64,000 bases of DNA, from NCBI RefSeq assembly GCF_001039355.2, contig NW_019775816.1, positions 103,503 to 167,502 on the forward strand, given 5' to 3'. Each line of letters starts with the position of its first letter. Position 1 is the first letter of the stretch. The notes under the pieces are model-generated. The model worked only from the letters and a program-made list of their open reading frames with translations. It had not been told where the DNA came from and made no database searches. Below are positions 36,116 through 48,718 of this stretch, piece after piece. Made by a program: the position numbers and the translations under genes. The DNA is from Lingula anatina. Lineage: Eukaryota > Brachiopoda > Lingulata > Lingulida > Lingulidae.

Positions 36116-38431
36116 TGGGGGGGGGGAGAGAATAAAGGGGAGGGAGTCTCATCGGAGTTCATTGGAGGGGGGGGGGCTTGAGAAGTGGAACACGTGGACC
36201 ACTGTACATGTGCCCCTTGGATCCACCACTTCGTCTTTGAATTTTCTCCTATCATTTTCTACTATGTCAAATAACACGGAAACAAACAGAAACGCACCGT
36301 GATCACCTAGTCTGTCGTCTTACATACCAATGTACTTCATATGGAGAGTTTTAATGAACACAATATCAAAGTGTACATGTATCTACATTACTCAGCTTGT
36401 ATACAAATAAAGCGAAGTATTATGAATAAACAAATAAATAAAATGGCAAGGCTGGACATTAGTCGCTCTCTTGGCTAATTATGCATTCAAATAGCAAAAA
36501 GTACCTTGGCAAACAAAGAGGTACAGAGATTATCAGCTAGACAGTCGGTGCTGGCTCAGTCATGATACCAGACCGCTCCAGTATAGTACCTGTAAAAAAG
36601 GAAATCCTGTGCTTTGCCAGGAGCGGTTCAACTCTGTGAGATAAAAAACAAAACCTCTATCAATACCCATTATGAGATTAGGTTAAAAATATAAAGGGCC
36701 AGCCCGTGGATGTCATGGTTTTTCTACCAATTATCCACGTTCCAGCCCTTTATTTGTCTTTAGGGGCGTCTCTGTGGATTATGAGACGAAATATGGAAAG
36801 GAGACGCAGTAGCTTCGGGCAAGACTATATCATAATCAACGCATAAAATGTACGTCGTTAAAAACAACGTACCAATCGGCTCTATGCTGGGTGCTTTCTG
36901 GTCCCTATCGCCTACTTAATTATCGTGTAAAATATACAGTCTGACTAATGAATAAACCCCGCAATGAATGAGCAATTAAAAGCGAAATTAGCCGTGGAAT
37001 TACAACAGCACACTACGCACATTGAGGGAGAGCTGTGAGATATTTTCTACGGGAATCTGACTTTTGCTGCGGCTGTTATGGAAACATATCAGTGAATAAA
37101 AGGTATAGTATGCTTTCAATGTGATGATGGATGTCCGTATTGCTTGTTCATTGACAAAAACGCTGAATTCATAACGAGATTGTAGTACACGGGCATGGCT
37201 CATAGAGCTTACCTAGTACATATAATCGTCTATTACATGTAACTCACTGAGAACCTGCATGTACTCAAGTTCTTCATCATTTTCATGATAAAAGAAAGTC
37301 TGCCAACACTACGCATTTAAGCGATTTCTGCCCATTATTAAGTATTGAATCTCGTTCTGTACGGTGCTATTTTGTTATCAAAATTATATTAAACTGTTTC
37401 CTACACATCTTAGTATTATAGTGTTGACATCAATGTTGCCGACAGACCGTCTGAGGATGACAGTTGGAGTCTCATACAATGTATTTGCGGGGACTCATAT
37501 TTTGCATTTCATGATATACAATTAAATTGAGATGCAAAAATAAAAAAACTGTCATAAACAAGAAAACTTGATAATGTTTTATTGAAAGAATACCTTGTCG
37601 ATGTGAAAGCTCACATAGTATGTTAATATTGATATTAATTAGAATACGTTAATGTTGTTAATGTATCTCTGTTTTTGTATCATCTGCTAAGTATTTTAAT
37701 AATTCGATAATGGTCTAATGATTTGCCTGACTTTACTATTCATGTCAATATGCATTTTTATATATTCTATGGAGAAACCCTAAAAAATGCAATGTATATG
37801 TTTTCTAGGAAGACACACACTTATCATATCTTCTTACTCAAATTATTTCGGTTAAAAATATCTCTTTTGTAAAACGTGTTTCATTTTTAAAACAAATTAA
37901 CCTAATTTATTCGTTTTGCATATTGTCTTTCTTCGATTAAAAGCTTAAGAGCTATATAAATTTTACTGGAGGCAAATTCCTTTCTCAAGAACTTGTTGTG
38001 TCTATAAGGTGAAGATTAGTCATCATAGGTTACCATATTATGAGGTACATATTATGTAGCTTTGAACTCTTTCAAGAGAATTCAGGTCTCCATGGTGATT
38101 AATTAAATATCTATGTTCAAGAAATCAGGGCTGTGAAACAACAAAAGATGTTAACCTTACCCAATGAGCTTTTAAATCTTGTTTTTATTTCTTTTTTAAC
38201 GACGTTATTCATAAAACTTTATGTATTTCTGTATCAAAATCGCATATATGAATAAGTTATAAGAAATTGGTTTGGAATGGTGCCCAAGATTTGCATTTGT
38301 GCCATGTCAGTTCTGCATAAAGGATGATACATGTACTTTTATAGACCATTCGACCCATTCTGGTCCAAGAACAGTCTTTCTTTCCTTGTGTTATAATAAA
38401 GCTCTTCTGTGTCCAATTTTACTTCTTTCAG
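34920..38431. other. Intergenic or intronic interval between the LRR gene and the PTB-domain exon
   Basis: Contains the 3' UTR of the LRR gene, a candidate AATAAA at 35814-35819, a (TTG)n at 35707-35732, a repeat remnant with an (ATT)n/poly-G core (about 35869-36233), and no recognised coding exon. Upstream exons of the PTB-domain gene may lie here. Confidence 0.5.
35869..36233. mobile_element. Possible MITE remnant with (ATT)n and poly-G core
   Basis: The left edge CACTGACGGATTTAGGG and the right edge (reverse complement GTGGTGGATCCAAGGGG) are loosely inverted. They resemble the GGCGGAT..AGG ends of other elements in the window. The (ATT)n tract is at about 36048-36115, followed by a G-run. 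The ends are too diverged to be sure. Confidence 0.4.
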
Positions 38432-39150
38432 GTGGTACCAGAATGCCTCACGGCAGCATCCGGAAGTCCGCCTCTGCACCTGCGGACCTTCTCCAGAAGC
38501 GATCACTTGTCCAGCAACAGATACTGGCTGGACTGTCCGGGACGAAAAAATCGGAGAACAAATCGCCGGAAAATAGCAAGAAATTCGAGTGCGGCTTCAG
38601 TGGCGTTTATCTGGGGAACGTTAGTTCCGAAAATATCGACATTGGTCCGGAATGTAGTAATACATTGGTGGAGTTGATGTGTGAGTTGCCGACGGTGTGT
38701 CAACTTGATTACGACGCAGAAAAAGGTGCCACAGAAAGTGGTTGCAATACCAGTGCTCTGCAGGACAAAATAATGAAAATATTCGTGGATGTTAAGCAAA
38801 GCCGGATGGTTATGTATAGGGTGGATCCGTCGTCTGCTGTACTTGATACTCTCTCGTTCGATCTCGCGAGAATTGCGTACTGCTGTACCGACCACGTCTG
38901 TCGACCAAATGTTCTTTCATGGATTTACAACCAAGAAACAAAACATGGATTCAGACTACAGTGTCACGCAATAAAATTTGATAGCCACAAAAAGGTCGTT
39001 ATCGTCGCGGCAAAGATACAGCAAGCCTTTCAGAGTTTTTTGACAGACATGGAAAGTGCTCTTCATTCTAGCTCCCTCCTCGCTAAGGCGAACACAGAAA
39101 AGGGCAATTCGAGATCTGATGAAATTGATGTTATTTTAGAAAAATACTGA
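38432..39150 (+). CDS. PTB (PID) domain protein, PID1-like, terminal coding exon
   Basis: A terminal exon beginning after an acceptor (TTTTACTTCTTTCAG, ending 38431) and ending at TGA 39148-39150. The first ATG in the exon is at 38443, giving 235 aa, but coding may start in an upstream exon that I could not place. The N-terminal part is Ser/Lys-rich (SIRKSASAPADLLQKRS). The PTB fold is visible in FSGVYLGNVSSENIDIGPEC, MKIFVDVKQSRMVMYRVD, FDLARIAYCCTDHVCRPNVL, SWIYNQETK and RLQCHAIKFDS, ending in the helix KIQQAFQSFLTDMESAL. LARIAYC.{3}H..PN...W.Y and the C-terminal helix fit PID1 better than FAM43. PID1 is a cytoplasmic adaptor that binds the LRP1 tail and modulates insulin signalling; the same partner here is only inference. 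Confidence 0.8.
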
Positions 39151-39284
39151 TTAACAGAAAGACATTTTGTACATATTTCAAACACTGTTATTTATGTAAG
39201 CTTTATAATGTTAACTGGTGCTGCGGGTGTGACAGGATTGCGCTCATGCATGACGCTTGGCTCCGCTACCGCAATCGTACTCGA

Positions 39285-39290
39285 AATAAA
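39285..39290 (+). promoter_or_regulatory. Candidate poly(A) signal of the PTB-domain gene
   Basis: AATAAA 135 bp after the stop codon, plus strand. Confidence 0.5.
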
Positions 39291-39892
39291 TCAAATCATT
39301 ACAAAACAGTTTCGTGTGGTCGAATTATTTTGCTCTCTCTCTCTCTCTCTCTTTCTCTCTCCATCAATAATGGTGATGTTCATGTTTTTTTATGACACAC
39401 GGGCTATCTGATATAAATCTACAATAAACACCTCATAAATCACGATGTTTTAATCACTTTTGTTAATCCTTTGACTATCCGTAAACTGGTCTTTATTTCA
39501 AAATTGCTTCATTTTATTATCGCTACTTATGTAGTTCGTCATAGATTCACAATCATAAAAATAAAAAAGAAAAAAAAGTCGATGCCTATGGGGGAAGTCG
39601 TAAAACAAGCACGTGGAGATAATGTATAAAAACGAATAATTCATACACTGTGCTAGAATTTATACTTTGAAGATGTCATAAAATCTTTTTTATCCTTGTA
39701 ACGTGAAGAACTTACAGGAATGGACAAAATTATGTCCAAGTAACAGGTGGCAGACTAGTTGGTTTCAATGTCTGAAAATATCCACTTTATTGTGTTGAAT
39801 AAATGATGCCCCTTTCCAGGAAAATCAGATCGAATGCTTATTATGTAATAGCAACAAATGATGTACACGCAACTGCACTTGGTATATCCAGG

Positions 39893-40129
39893 GGAGGATC
39901 CAGGATCATTTGAAGGGGGGGGGGGTCCGCCAATGCAAAGCCCCCCACCCCCACCCCACCTTGGCGTGGGTTCGGGGCCCGCTAAAGGGCCGACATATTT
40001 TTGGTATTTTAGAGGGCGAACGGTGCCATTTGGTGGTTTAGAACTATGATTCAGCTAGTCAAAATCCCAATTTCAAGAGGGGGGCATTGGGTTGTCCGAA
40101 ATGACCTCCCTCTAAATCCGCCACTGTGG
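39893..40129. mobile_element. MITE-like remnant with poly-G/poly-C flanks
   Basis: The left end CCAGGGGAGGATCCAGG and the right end (reverse complement CAGTGGCGGATTTAGAGGG) are imperfect inverted repeats of the GGCGGATCCAGG type. A G-run lies just inside the left end. The interior is non-coding. Confidence 0.5.
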
Positions 40130-41414
40130 ACCCAAGTGAGACCACAGCAATTACGTACCCCTTCCCCCTCCCCCACCGCCTTAGATACTGAGCTACCATT
40201 TCCCCCCCTTCTTCGGAGCCTTTCATTTTTTTTTTCATTTCCTCAAATCTCATTACCTGAGCAAAATGACTTCACACAGACTGAAATTACTCTTTGTCAA
40301 AATCATAGTTTAATTGACGAAGTCATCAAGCATCTCAAATTTATATTCCAAGAGCGAGGATGCCCGTGAATAATGTATTGTTCAATAACAAGCCCAATGA
40401 TCAATAGGAGGGGCAACCCCCACCCCAAACCCCCTAGATAAGGGGGTTTAAAAATCAAAACGAGACAAAACGATGTAAAATTGCCATCCTTGTGAGGGAG
40501 TGGAATCGTATTGAAATAAATGCATGAAGTTGCTCCGTAAAACCCATGCATTCAGCTCCCCGTATCCAATTTGTCGGATACGACAAGTACAGATCAATCA
40601 TAAGACGCGCACGCTTTGTCATCCCCACATTTTCCTAGAAAAATATATATTCTCCTTATTTTTCGCACCAGGTACAGTTTAATAATAGCACTACAATCAC
40701 GCCTATTCATTTATTGGTTAGCCACAAGTGCTAAACGCTGTCAATATTTTCACTTGTTGACTTCGCGACTTGGTTTTCAATTAGTTTTTGTTGATGTTGA
40801 TTTAACTTTGAACCCCACAATATCGTCGCTGCGATAGCGATTTATTCCTCATGTCACGATAGTCTTGCGCAATTGCAAAAACACATTAGGTGGCATCATT
40901 GCATCCGCTGAAAGAGGACAAAAAGGAGGTATTTGTTAATGTTGAATGATGAAAATCAATTTGGTGTCGAAGCAGAGGCCCTAATCTTACTGCCGTTTTC
41001 ATTAAACTAATAGGCAAAACGGACATTACTTACACGAACATATGTATTTCATTATCAGATCATTAGCGCAATGCTGACAAAGCCTGGGATATACAATCAC
41101 TTCAATGAAAAACGAACTAAATTAAATATATCGCTGCCCATACTTGTAAACATCGCGTATAATGCGTGTCGAATGCAAATAGCCCAATATCAAGTGAATG
41201 CAAAATCCACACCTCCTTCAAACAAATCTTCATCGTTCAATGCGTCCTGCTGCTTGAGCAGACTCGGCAAATATCTCACATTGTATGGGTGAAACGCCGC
41301 AGCCCCATTGTTACTCTATTGTGATGCCGCCATGTTGGAATTCGATCACGTGACCACACCAGGTAGCTTAGGTCTGTGGTTACCTGACTGCAGTACGAAT
41401 GATAAAGCAGATAA

Positions 41415-41500
41415 GTTGACATGCTCGCTTAGAGCGGTTAAGCGTGTTGGTGCTCTGCGTTCGAATCGTGGAATCCTATTCCAAGGGAGAACAACGACGC
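41415..41500 (+). ncRNA. tRNA-like sequence with A and B boxes, SINE head or tRNA pseudogene
   Basis: TCGCTTAGAGCGGTTAAG resembles the A box and D arm of a Leu/Ser-type tRNA. GCGTTCGAATCGTGG about 32 nt later carries a near-consensus B box (GTTCGAATC). The acceptor arms do not pair, so it is not a functional tRNA. A tRNA-derived SINE head is the likeliest reading; the unique part would extend to the right. Confidence 0.5.
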
Positions 41501-42007
41501 ATTTTATCGAGAGACGTCGTAGGTTGGTCAAACGACAACTTTGACTTTGTATACAGCACAGGTGCAACACACCTGTCTATCGTCGGGCTATGTGTAAGGC
41601 GGAAATATAAAGGTGAGTGGACGTTTGACTCAGCTTTACTCGTCTCGCTCTACTACCTTGGTCTTTTTAGCGCTGTAATGCGCACTGTCACTGACTTCTT
41701 ACACCGTTTATACTGTCGTCGGGTCGTTGACAGTGTCGTTAATATTCTAGATGGTATCAACACGGATATGAAATATCCTATGGATGCATTATACTGGTGG
41801 GTAATAACAGAACCAATGGCGGACTTGAGTTGGTTTATGAATACAGGGCTGGCAGTAGCAAGCTCTAGTGGCATTTTATGACCAAGGCAACAGTTTTATT
41901 AAATGTAAACTTTTGGCACTGTGTCGCTGATGGGATTATTAATCGGTTCGTGTGGACGGCAATATGAAGAGGGCATCTTGGACTGTCGCCCCTAAAACGC
42001 AACAATG

Positions 42008-42117
42008 GCGACACTGTTAGAAATGTCAACAGGCCCTGTGGACAGCTGTCCAGCTAATCTGGGGCATCGTCACTGTGGACGCTGTCAACAGACTGTTGAC
42101 ATATCTAACAGTGTCGC
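42008..42117. repeat. Foldback palindrome with 25-bp arms
   Basis: Arm 42008-42032 (GCGACACTGTTAGAAATGTC...) and arm 42093-42117 are inverted copies with one mismatch in 25 positions, separated by 60 bp. The spacer itself contains GTCAACAG/CTGTTGAC-type words. No coding potential; a hairpin or MITE core. Confidence 0.75.
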
Positions 42118-42867
42118 GATTTTCGTGGACTAAGTTATAAAATACATGCATCATGGCTTAATAAGAATATTGAGGAACCGATACATATTTCCTAGTGACT
42201 ACACAATGACGTTTGCTGTTACCCTAGGAGGTGTTTCGTAATCGGTCGAAGCTTTTATCAGTTGTGTACATTGTCACCCTTATCTGACACTGGTGACAGT
42301 CACTTGTTATCTCTGACGAGTTTGTTGTTGATATTGTCCGTGTGTTGATAAACTTGTACATGTACCCCTTCAGTTATTATTGAATATTCTTCGTACAGGG
42401 TATTTCATGGAACGCTGGCGGACCCGGGACTATGTTAAGGGGGGGGGGGCAAGGTAATAATGAATAACTCCCCTCGATCACAATAAAACAGTAAACGAAA
42501 CGATTTTTTTTACTTCTACTACTTGGGCACTACACATGGGTAGATAAAGTGTTAGGTCACATTTCCCTCGTTTTATGCTTATTAGGAGATTGAATAGAGC
42601 AGTGTGAATAGAGAGGGGTATCTCGCAGGCGAAAAGATGGGAATGTGCTGGCATTGCCCCCCCCCCCCTCCCTCCTGCGCCACCATTGCTAGGAAGTGGT
42701 CAACAATAGTAATGGCCATTGTTGTTGTCGGATATTTACATTGACCATGTTTTTGTACAGAAGACAATGGTGTGTCATTGTCATGAATGATATTGCCACC
42801 CTTTAGACATCATCAAAGAGACATTTTTGATATAATGAAGCAAATGGTTCTACAATGGGAATGAATG

Positions 42868-42950
42868 CCCTCTACCTTGGCCGCACTAGCCAGAGTTATA
42901 CATGTGAATATATAGTGAAAAATAAAACAACTTGTCACCCTTGTAGAGGG
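42868..42950. mobile_element. MITE copy, CCCTCTACC family, internally shortened
   Basis: Left end CCCTCTACCTTGGCCGCA; right end (reverse complement) CCCTCTACAAGGGTGACAAG. Both resemble ends of the copies at 8825 and 18830, but the element is only about 83 bp. Confidence 0.55.
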
Positions 42951-43296
42951 ATTTAATATGTCACCCTGGATTTGATCAACGTGTTTAACGTGAGATCTCA
43001 ACATCTTGAAGTCAACACATACTTACCATAGTTACATATTTCAGTTTTAGAGCAGGTTATAGAGGTACAGTCTATTAATACGGCGTTTCTGCACTGATAC
43101 AGGTAGATTAATGAATGGGTATTTAGGTGTGTTATTCAATGATTTGTTCACTTGTCATTCCTATATTGACAGATGATGGGTTTGCAGAGTAATGCAGAGG
43201 CGTTTCATTATGTGTGACTCGTGATGACATGTGAGGCGGCGGTATCATGTCCGCTATTGGGATGTGCCCGAGGGGTTGCAGGATTTCCATCCTTTC

Positions 43297-43465
43297 CAGG
43301 GGCGGATTGAGGCTGTCTTCTGGGTCTTCCGGAAGACGGTCAAATTTCTAAGTTTACATTGATGAGTAACTAATTTTTTCTGTCGGAAGACGGTCAAAAA
43401 ATGGAGGATGGATAAACATAGATAATATGGAAGACTGTCAGAAAATATATCTGGATCCGCCCCTG
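43297..43465. mobile_element. 169-bp MITE, CAGGGGCGGAT family, copy 1
   Basis: Ends CAGGGGCGGATTGAGG and, inverted, CAGGGGCGGATCCAGA. The interior has GGAAGACGGTCAAA repeated twice. The flanks share CTTTC on both sides. The reverse complement aligns along its whole length with 54236-54414. The ends resemble hAT-type MITEs. Confidence 0.75.
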
Positions 43466-45900
43466 CTTTCCCCCCTCTAACTTTTTATTTCTTCCTCTTC
43501 CTCTTTTCCTCTATCAAACCTCATATCTCTTCTTTACATTCCTTCCTCTGTCTTTCTCTGTTTACAACCTCTCCCTCTCTCTCTCTCCTTTCCACCCACA
43601 TGCGCACACTGTACAATCACCCGCGGGTAGTCAATTATATACTACATATTATACATAAATATTGAATAACAGTGATACACGACGTCAATGGGGCTATTTG
43701 GGATTAAGAAATCATATTTCTATAGCCTTGTGCACAACGTGTCTTCACAAGATGTGGAGTGACATGGAAGTGTTATGAGCCATGCGGACACGCTGTTTGA
43801 ACGTATGATGTGCTTGGAATGTGGTTTTTGATAGGGAGGAATGAATAGGTTTTTTTATTTTGGTGGATTAGCAGAGAGGCGGATAATAAATCAATTGAAT
43901 GAAGTTTGATGAGAGCAAAGATGAAGAAATACTGTGAAATCGGGGCTACTTCACGTATTTTACTCCCCTACATCGCCTGAATTCCTCATTACAATCCCAC
44001 AAACTTCCCCCTCTCCCTTTTTTTCTACAGAAGGCACAAAGACCCTTACATACACTGTACAATATGTAGTAAATATTTCATATTCTCAGAAGATGGAATA
44101 TATAGGCTTTATATCCACAGAGTCGGGTGATACTTGGTGACAGTGTCACGCAGCTGTCACCTTCGTGTCTTTATAGCTGTGACAATTATATTAAAGAGGA
44201 CACTGGAAGTAGGTTGGGCAGTGATATCTAGTCTGGGGACATACTTGCGGATACTAACGACCTAACCACTAGCATTTTTATCACCGTATACAATGCGATA
44301 GATAACTTTATCGGCAGCAAAACACCACAGATATGGCTGTTATATATAATATGAAGGGAAATTCATATAGGATATAAATATGTTTATTTATAAGTAATAA
44401 ACAGGTATAAGAATGCCATTGACAGTATCCAAACATTTTGCTCTGTTACAACGATAGACCTCTTTCTCTCCTCCCCCTTTCTCTCTTTCTCTCTTTCTCT
44501 CTCTCTCTCTCTGCGCACTGCGTGACTTGACCATCCATTCCTCGCTGCTCCTTTCGTGACATTGGCATTTACTCGTGTGAACGTTTATTCTGATGCGTGC
44601 CTCGTCAAAATCTGGATAATCTGGACCCCCCTCTACCTCCCCTACGACCTCCCTCACATGAATCTCTCATATTACCAAGTTGTCTTTATCAAGTGTTTTT
44701 TGTTGACACAAAGCATTAGCAAAGTTGAATGAGTACACACTGCAAGCCACTGATTAATGAAAAAAGAGAAAAAGAGCATGCTTCACCCATGGGACATGAA
44801 AGTGAACATGTTCTCCCAGATCTGCAAAATCAATATAGTTTTTTCTAAGGTCTTGAGGTGGGTTAACATGGGGGTTAGGTCGACCTTTCTAAGTGCATTC
44901 CTTTCAGGGGTCGATTTCGAAAGGGAAACTTAGTCCGGAAATTCGTCTTAACTTGTAGACCAAAATGTGGTCTACATATCTTCAATATAAATCTGTAAAG
45001 GTCCACTTAAATAAGTTGAATATCGTTTTCTTTCGTTGTGCAACATTTCATTTTACTGTGTACTAATGCACTGCAATTGCTTTATCCTCTTCCCTCGCCC
45101 CCTCCTCTTCATAAAACTCCTGGAACCAGCAGTGTCATATTTTCTCCATTCGAACCTGCCATTAACGATCACAGTGTTGATCGAGGCGATGCTACACACA
45201 AGGTATCAATGACAATTATGAAATATCCACAATAACCCCGATTCAATATATGAGCTATTCAGACCTCAGCACTGCGGTGTATGAAATAACTATATGATCC
45301 GGAATCTGTTACATAAGCAACAACTCCCTACATTATATCATATCATGCATATACAAATCTGAAAGCGCGTATGACATTTAATCGAAATCGATCCCAAGGT
45401 TGACGCGTGCTCGTAGGGCACCGGCGGAACTTTGTGTGTGTTAATTAAAGGTTGCATTATTAAACGGCACGTGCGCGGGTCATTTCCTTTCGTAATTATC
45501 GACAGGTTACGCAGTCCATAAGGGCGGAGGGTTAAGACATCTGCATGGACTTGATGACGAGAGGGAAGCGTTGGCTTCATGTTCTGATAGATTATCTTAT
45601 GATTTGCGGATACTCCAGCTGATTAATTCACTATAAGTGATAAAAATGTTACATGTGACTATTAAGTGTAACAATTGTCATCGTTCAAGTGCACTATTAA
45701 AAGTTTCTAGGGTCGGGGGGGAGGGGGTGCTTGATGCGTAGAGATATGTTTTTAATATTGTAAGGTCTGTATAGCACAACGTAGCAGATATATGCGTAAC
45801 AAAAAATAAAGATAAATAAATAAACAAATAAATAAATAGAAATGCTGCAATCATAACGTCTTATTTTGATAGATATTGAAATGCATGCACTCTCGATTCG

Positions 45901-45990
45901 ATCCTCCGATGTCTTTGAGTCTGCCCTTGCAGAATATCGATCAAACCACCCCTTGGAGGCGTGATTGAAAACTGTATCTTACGTAACAAC
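45901..45990 (+). pseudogene. Diverged copy of the coding-like segment at 48534-48624
   Basis: Matches the reverse complement of 48534-48624 at most positions over about 90 bp (CCGATGTCTTTGAG.CTGCCCT.GCAGAA.AT). In the same frame it reads SDVFESALAEYRSNHPLEA and then TGA, so it does not encode the C-terminal part of the other copy. Confidence 0.5.
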
Positions 45991-46965
45991 TGGGCGACGT
46001 CGTCTCTTTGATGACTTGAGGACTTTAATACTGTTTACATAGGCGACACCTAGCTGTAAAGCGACACTTTAAGACTCCTTAGGCACAGGTGTCTGTTTCA
46101 CAAAATATCAAAGGTTTTGGGGATAAGTACAGACGGCTAAACATGGGTAGCCGACTACGTTAAGTAGATTGTGTGATATCGGTCGAAGGGCGGTGTACAG
46201 TAAGAAAGATCGGTCCACAGTTAATGACGTTTAGATACCGAAATTGTCTTTTGTTACCACTGAGAGAGAAAATGTCATCAACCAAACAATGAAAATTTAA
46301 TTGAGGTGCTTGTTTTATAGCTAGAAAAAATTATAATAAAGTAAAGGTGTGGTCTTTTAGATGCTTTTAGATTGAAACGCAAATTAGGTCGCTAAAATCT
46401 CCAGCGGCCTTTGCTTAATACGATTTTCGAATTTAGTCGTTCTGTAAAACATGACCCCGTAATGGCTGAAGTGCACGATTGGTGTGGTCACAAACCGTAG
46501 TAAGACCATTGTATTGTTTTAACAAGATGGTTATCTGGGAGAAGTACCGGTATACCACCATGTGCCTGTCACACTGTTTACACTCAGCTGGAGGTGACTT
46601 TGTGGTACGCCACCTAAAACCAAACCAGGTAGATAGGTTGATAAATATAGTTTATCAAAGCCTTACCCTTTTAAAATTGGAGTCATATTGCGATCAATAG
46701 GGAAAAAGTAAGATTAGACTTAGAAGTCACAATTTTAAGAAAAACAAGAGACGTTGTATATAGTTTACAGTACGATGAAAATCAATAAAAAGACTTGAAA
46801 ATATGTCTAGTTTATATCGTTTAAATTTCATACATGGCTTTTGCTGGACTAAAACAAATTCTTGGTAATAAATGAAGTCAAGCATGTTGTCCTGCAAAGA
46901 TAAGATAAAATTCGAAATCTTCCTTATTTTCATCGTTTTTAGCACTGGTGGATTTCATATATTCC

Positions 46966-46968
<3 letters not shown>

Positions 46969-47022
<54 letters not shown>
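46969..47022. repeat. (TA)n microsatellite
   Basis: Uninterrupted TA units of about 54 bp. Confidence 0.95.
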
Positions 47023-47023
<1 letters not shown>

Positions 47024-47904
47024 GGGGTTTAGGAGAGGGCTCTAATCACCCCTACTTTGAACAGGTTCTTGGAATATGCAGTATAATTTGTGGCAACTTT
47101 TCATATATTATGAGGATCGGTGTTTTCTTCCCTTTTAGAAAAAATGTAGGCGCCCGCCATTTTGTAATGAAAGTTTAGAGGGTGTGTGGACCTGAGGGAT
47201 TGGGGGGTGAGGGGTGGAGAGAGGGGGATGCTACCTGTTTCCGCCCACATCCCTAAAAATAAGCACCTGGTATGTACACATTCTTCTCTGTACCATTTAT
47301 ATTACTATTATATAAACTGACAAATGACTGATGATGAATGCGCGTGAGAAAATGCCTAGAATGCGCTTGTGGTAATGGAGGGCGTGACGGCTGTCGTCCA
47401 TACTGCCACCAAGGATTTCGCATGCTGCACTGCGTTGTCATCCAAAGGGCGCAGACGACTCTATGCACGGTTGTGATCTAGGGCCGCAGGAACGCTTTTG
47501 TGTGTTACATTTGTGTGTCCTAAAATACTTTAAGATTCACCGCAGCAATGTTTTTGCTCGAACTGCTAAAACCAAATTCAGGAGTTGATATGAAATTGTC
47601 ATTTATCAAAATGACGAACTCTAAAATATGCTAATAAATCATACAAGCTGTAAAGGGGGTTTTCACTTACAATATTGGAGAACAAAAAGATGGCATTCAA
47701 TGGAAATATTATCTATATAAAAGAATAACAGTGAAAGATTGGCGATAAACGCACGGGGCGTGTTCAGTCATCTTGTTGACAATCTACCACCCAAGCTGTC
47801 GTAAAGATTTGTAGTCGACTCAGAAACCAAAACCACATATTTTACATTTCGGAAATTGATTTTCAAGTAGGTTTTCATTTAGTTTCTCTACCCCAACCTC
47901 AATA

Positions 47905-47919
47905 CCCCCCCCCCCCCCC
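47905..47919. repeat. Poly-C tract
   Basis: About fifteen consecutive C. Confidence 0.9.
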
Positions 47920-48526
47920 GAATGTCATTTTGCCTTTCAATGGCTATTTCATTTGTAAAGATTTGTGAAATATATAACAATAAACTTTGAGCTTTTCAAA
48001 TGCCTGAAATCTATAAAATGTGCGAAAACCATTATAGCATACTTGTCTCAGATGCGGCATTTTTTTTCCAAATCTTATTTTTGTTTTAACAGGTAGCTCA
48101 GTGCTAAATAAATTTTATCTTGTTGACTGTATGTTTCGAAGTTAAAAAATGTAGCAACTTGTTTGCACAGAAAATAACTTTTTACCTTTTTAGCTGAAAT
48201 GCCTGTTGTAATGCTGGCACAAAACGTTTATGATTGCAGTAGCAATAGCTTTGAATGCATAGTGTGACATTCGTCATTTAAAAAATATGGCATTACAGAA
48301 ATTCCATCTTCTGTTAGAATATAGAAGCGTACATTACAGAAAAATCAGAAACTCTTAAAAAGCTTAGAGTTTAGACAAGTGCACCGACATGACAGACAAG
48401 TGCACCAATGTAGCCGTCGTTAAGTGAATCTATACGTATTGATATCTACTCTTGATATCTACTCTTTATATATCAAAGACAAGACTCGCCCTTAATTCCA
48501 ACACGCACGTCCACTTAAGCTAACTA

Positions 48527-48718
48527 TTAACTTGTTACATTAGATACAGTTTCCATTCCCGCCTCAAAGGGGTGGTTTGATTGATTTTCTGCCAGGGCAG
48601 TCTCAAAGACATCGGGGGATTTTTGCAACCACCTACAAAATCGTCTCTCCCTTAACTTGAGACGGATGATGGCAATGATGATGTTTAGGAGTAGGCCTAC
48701 AATCATAGTTGTTGTCAT
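48527..48718 (-). CDS. Short membrane-protein-like reading frame, possibly part of a repeat
   Basis: 63 residues from ATG to TAA: a hydrophobic stretch MIVGLLLNIIIAIIRLKL, then a basic turn RERRFCRWLQK and an acidic, soluble end (SPDVFETALAENQSNHPFEA). The hydrophobic-then-basic pattern looks like a helix with a cytoplasmic tail. TTTTGTAG|GTGG within it could instead be a splice acceptor, making the second half a terminal exon. A diverged copy lies at 45901-45990 on the other strand. Family not recognised. Confidence 0.3.
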   Translation of the reverse strand: MTTTMIVGLLLNIIIAIIRLKLRERRFCRWLQKSPDVFETALAENQSNHPFEAGMETVSNVTS

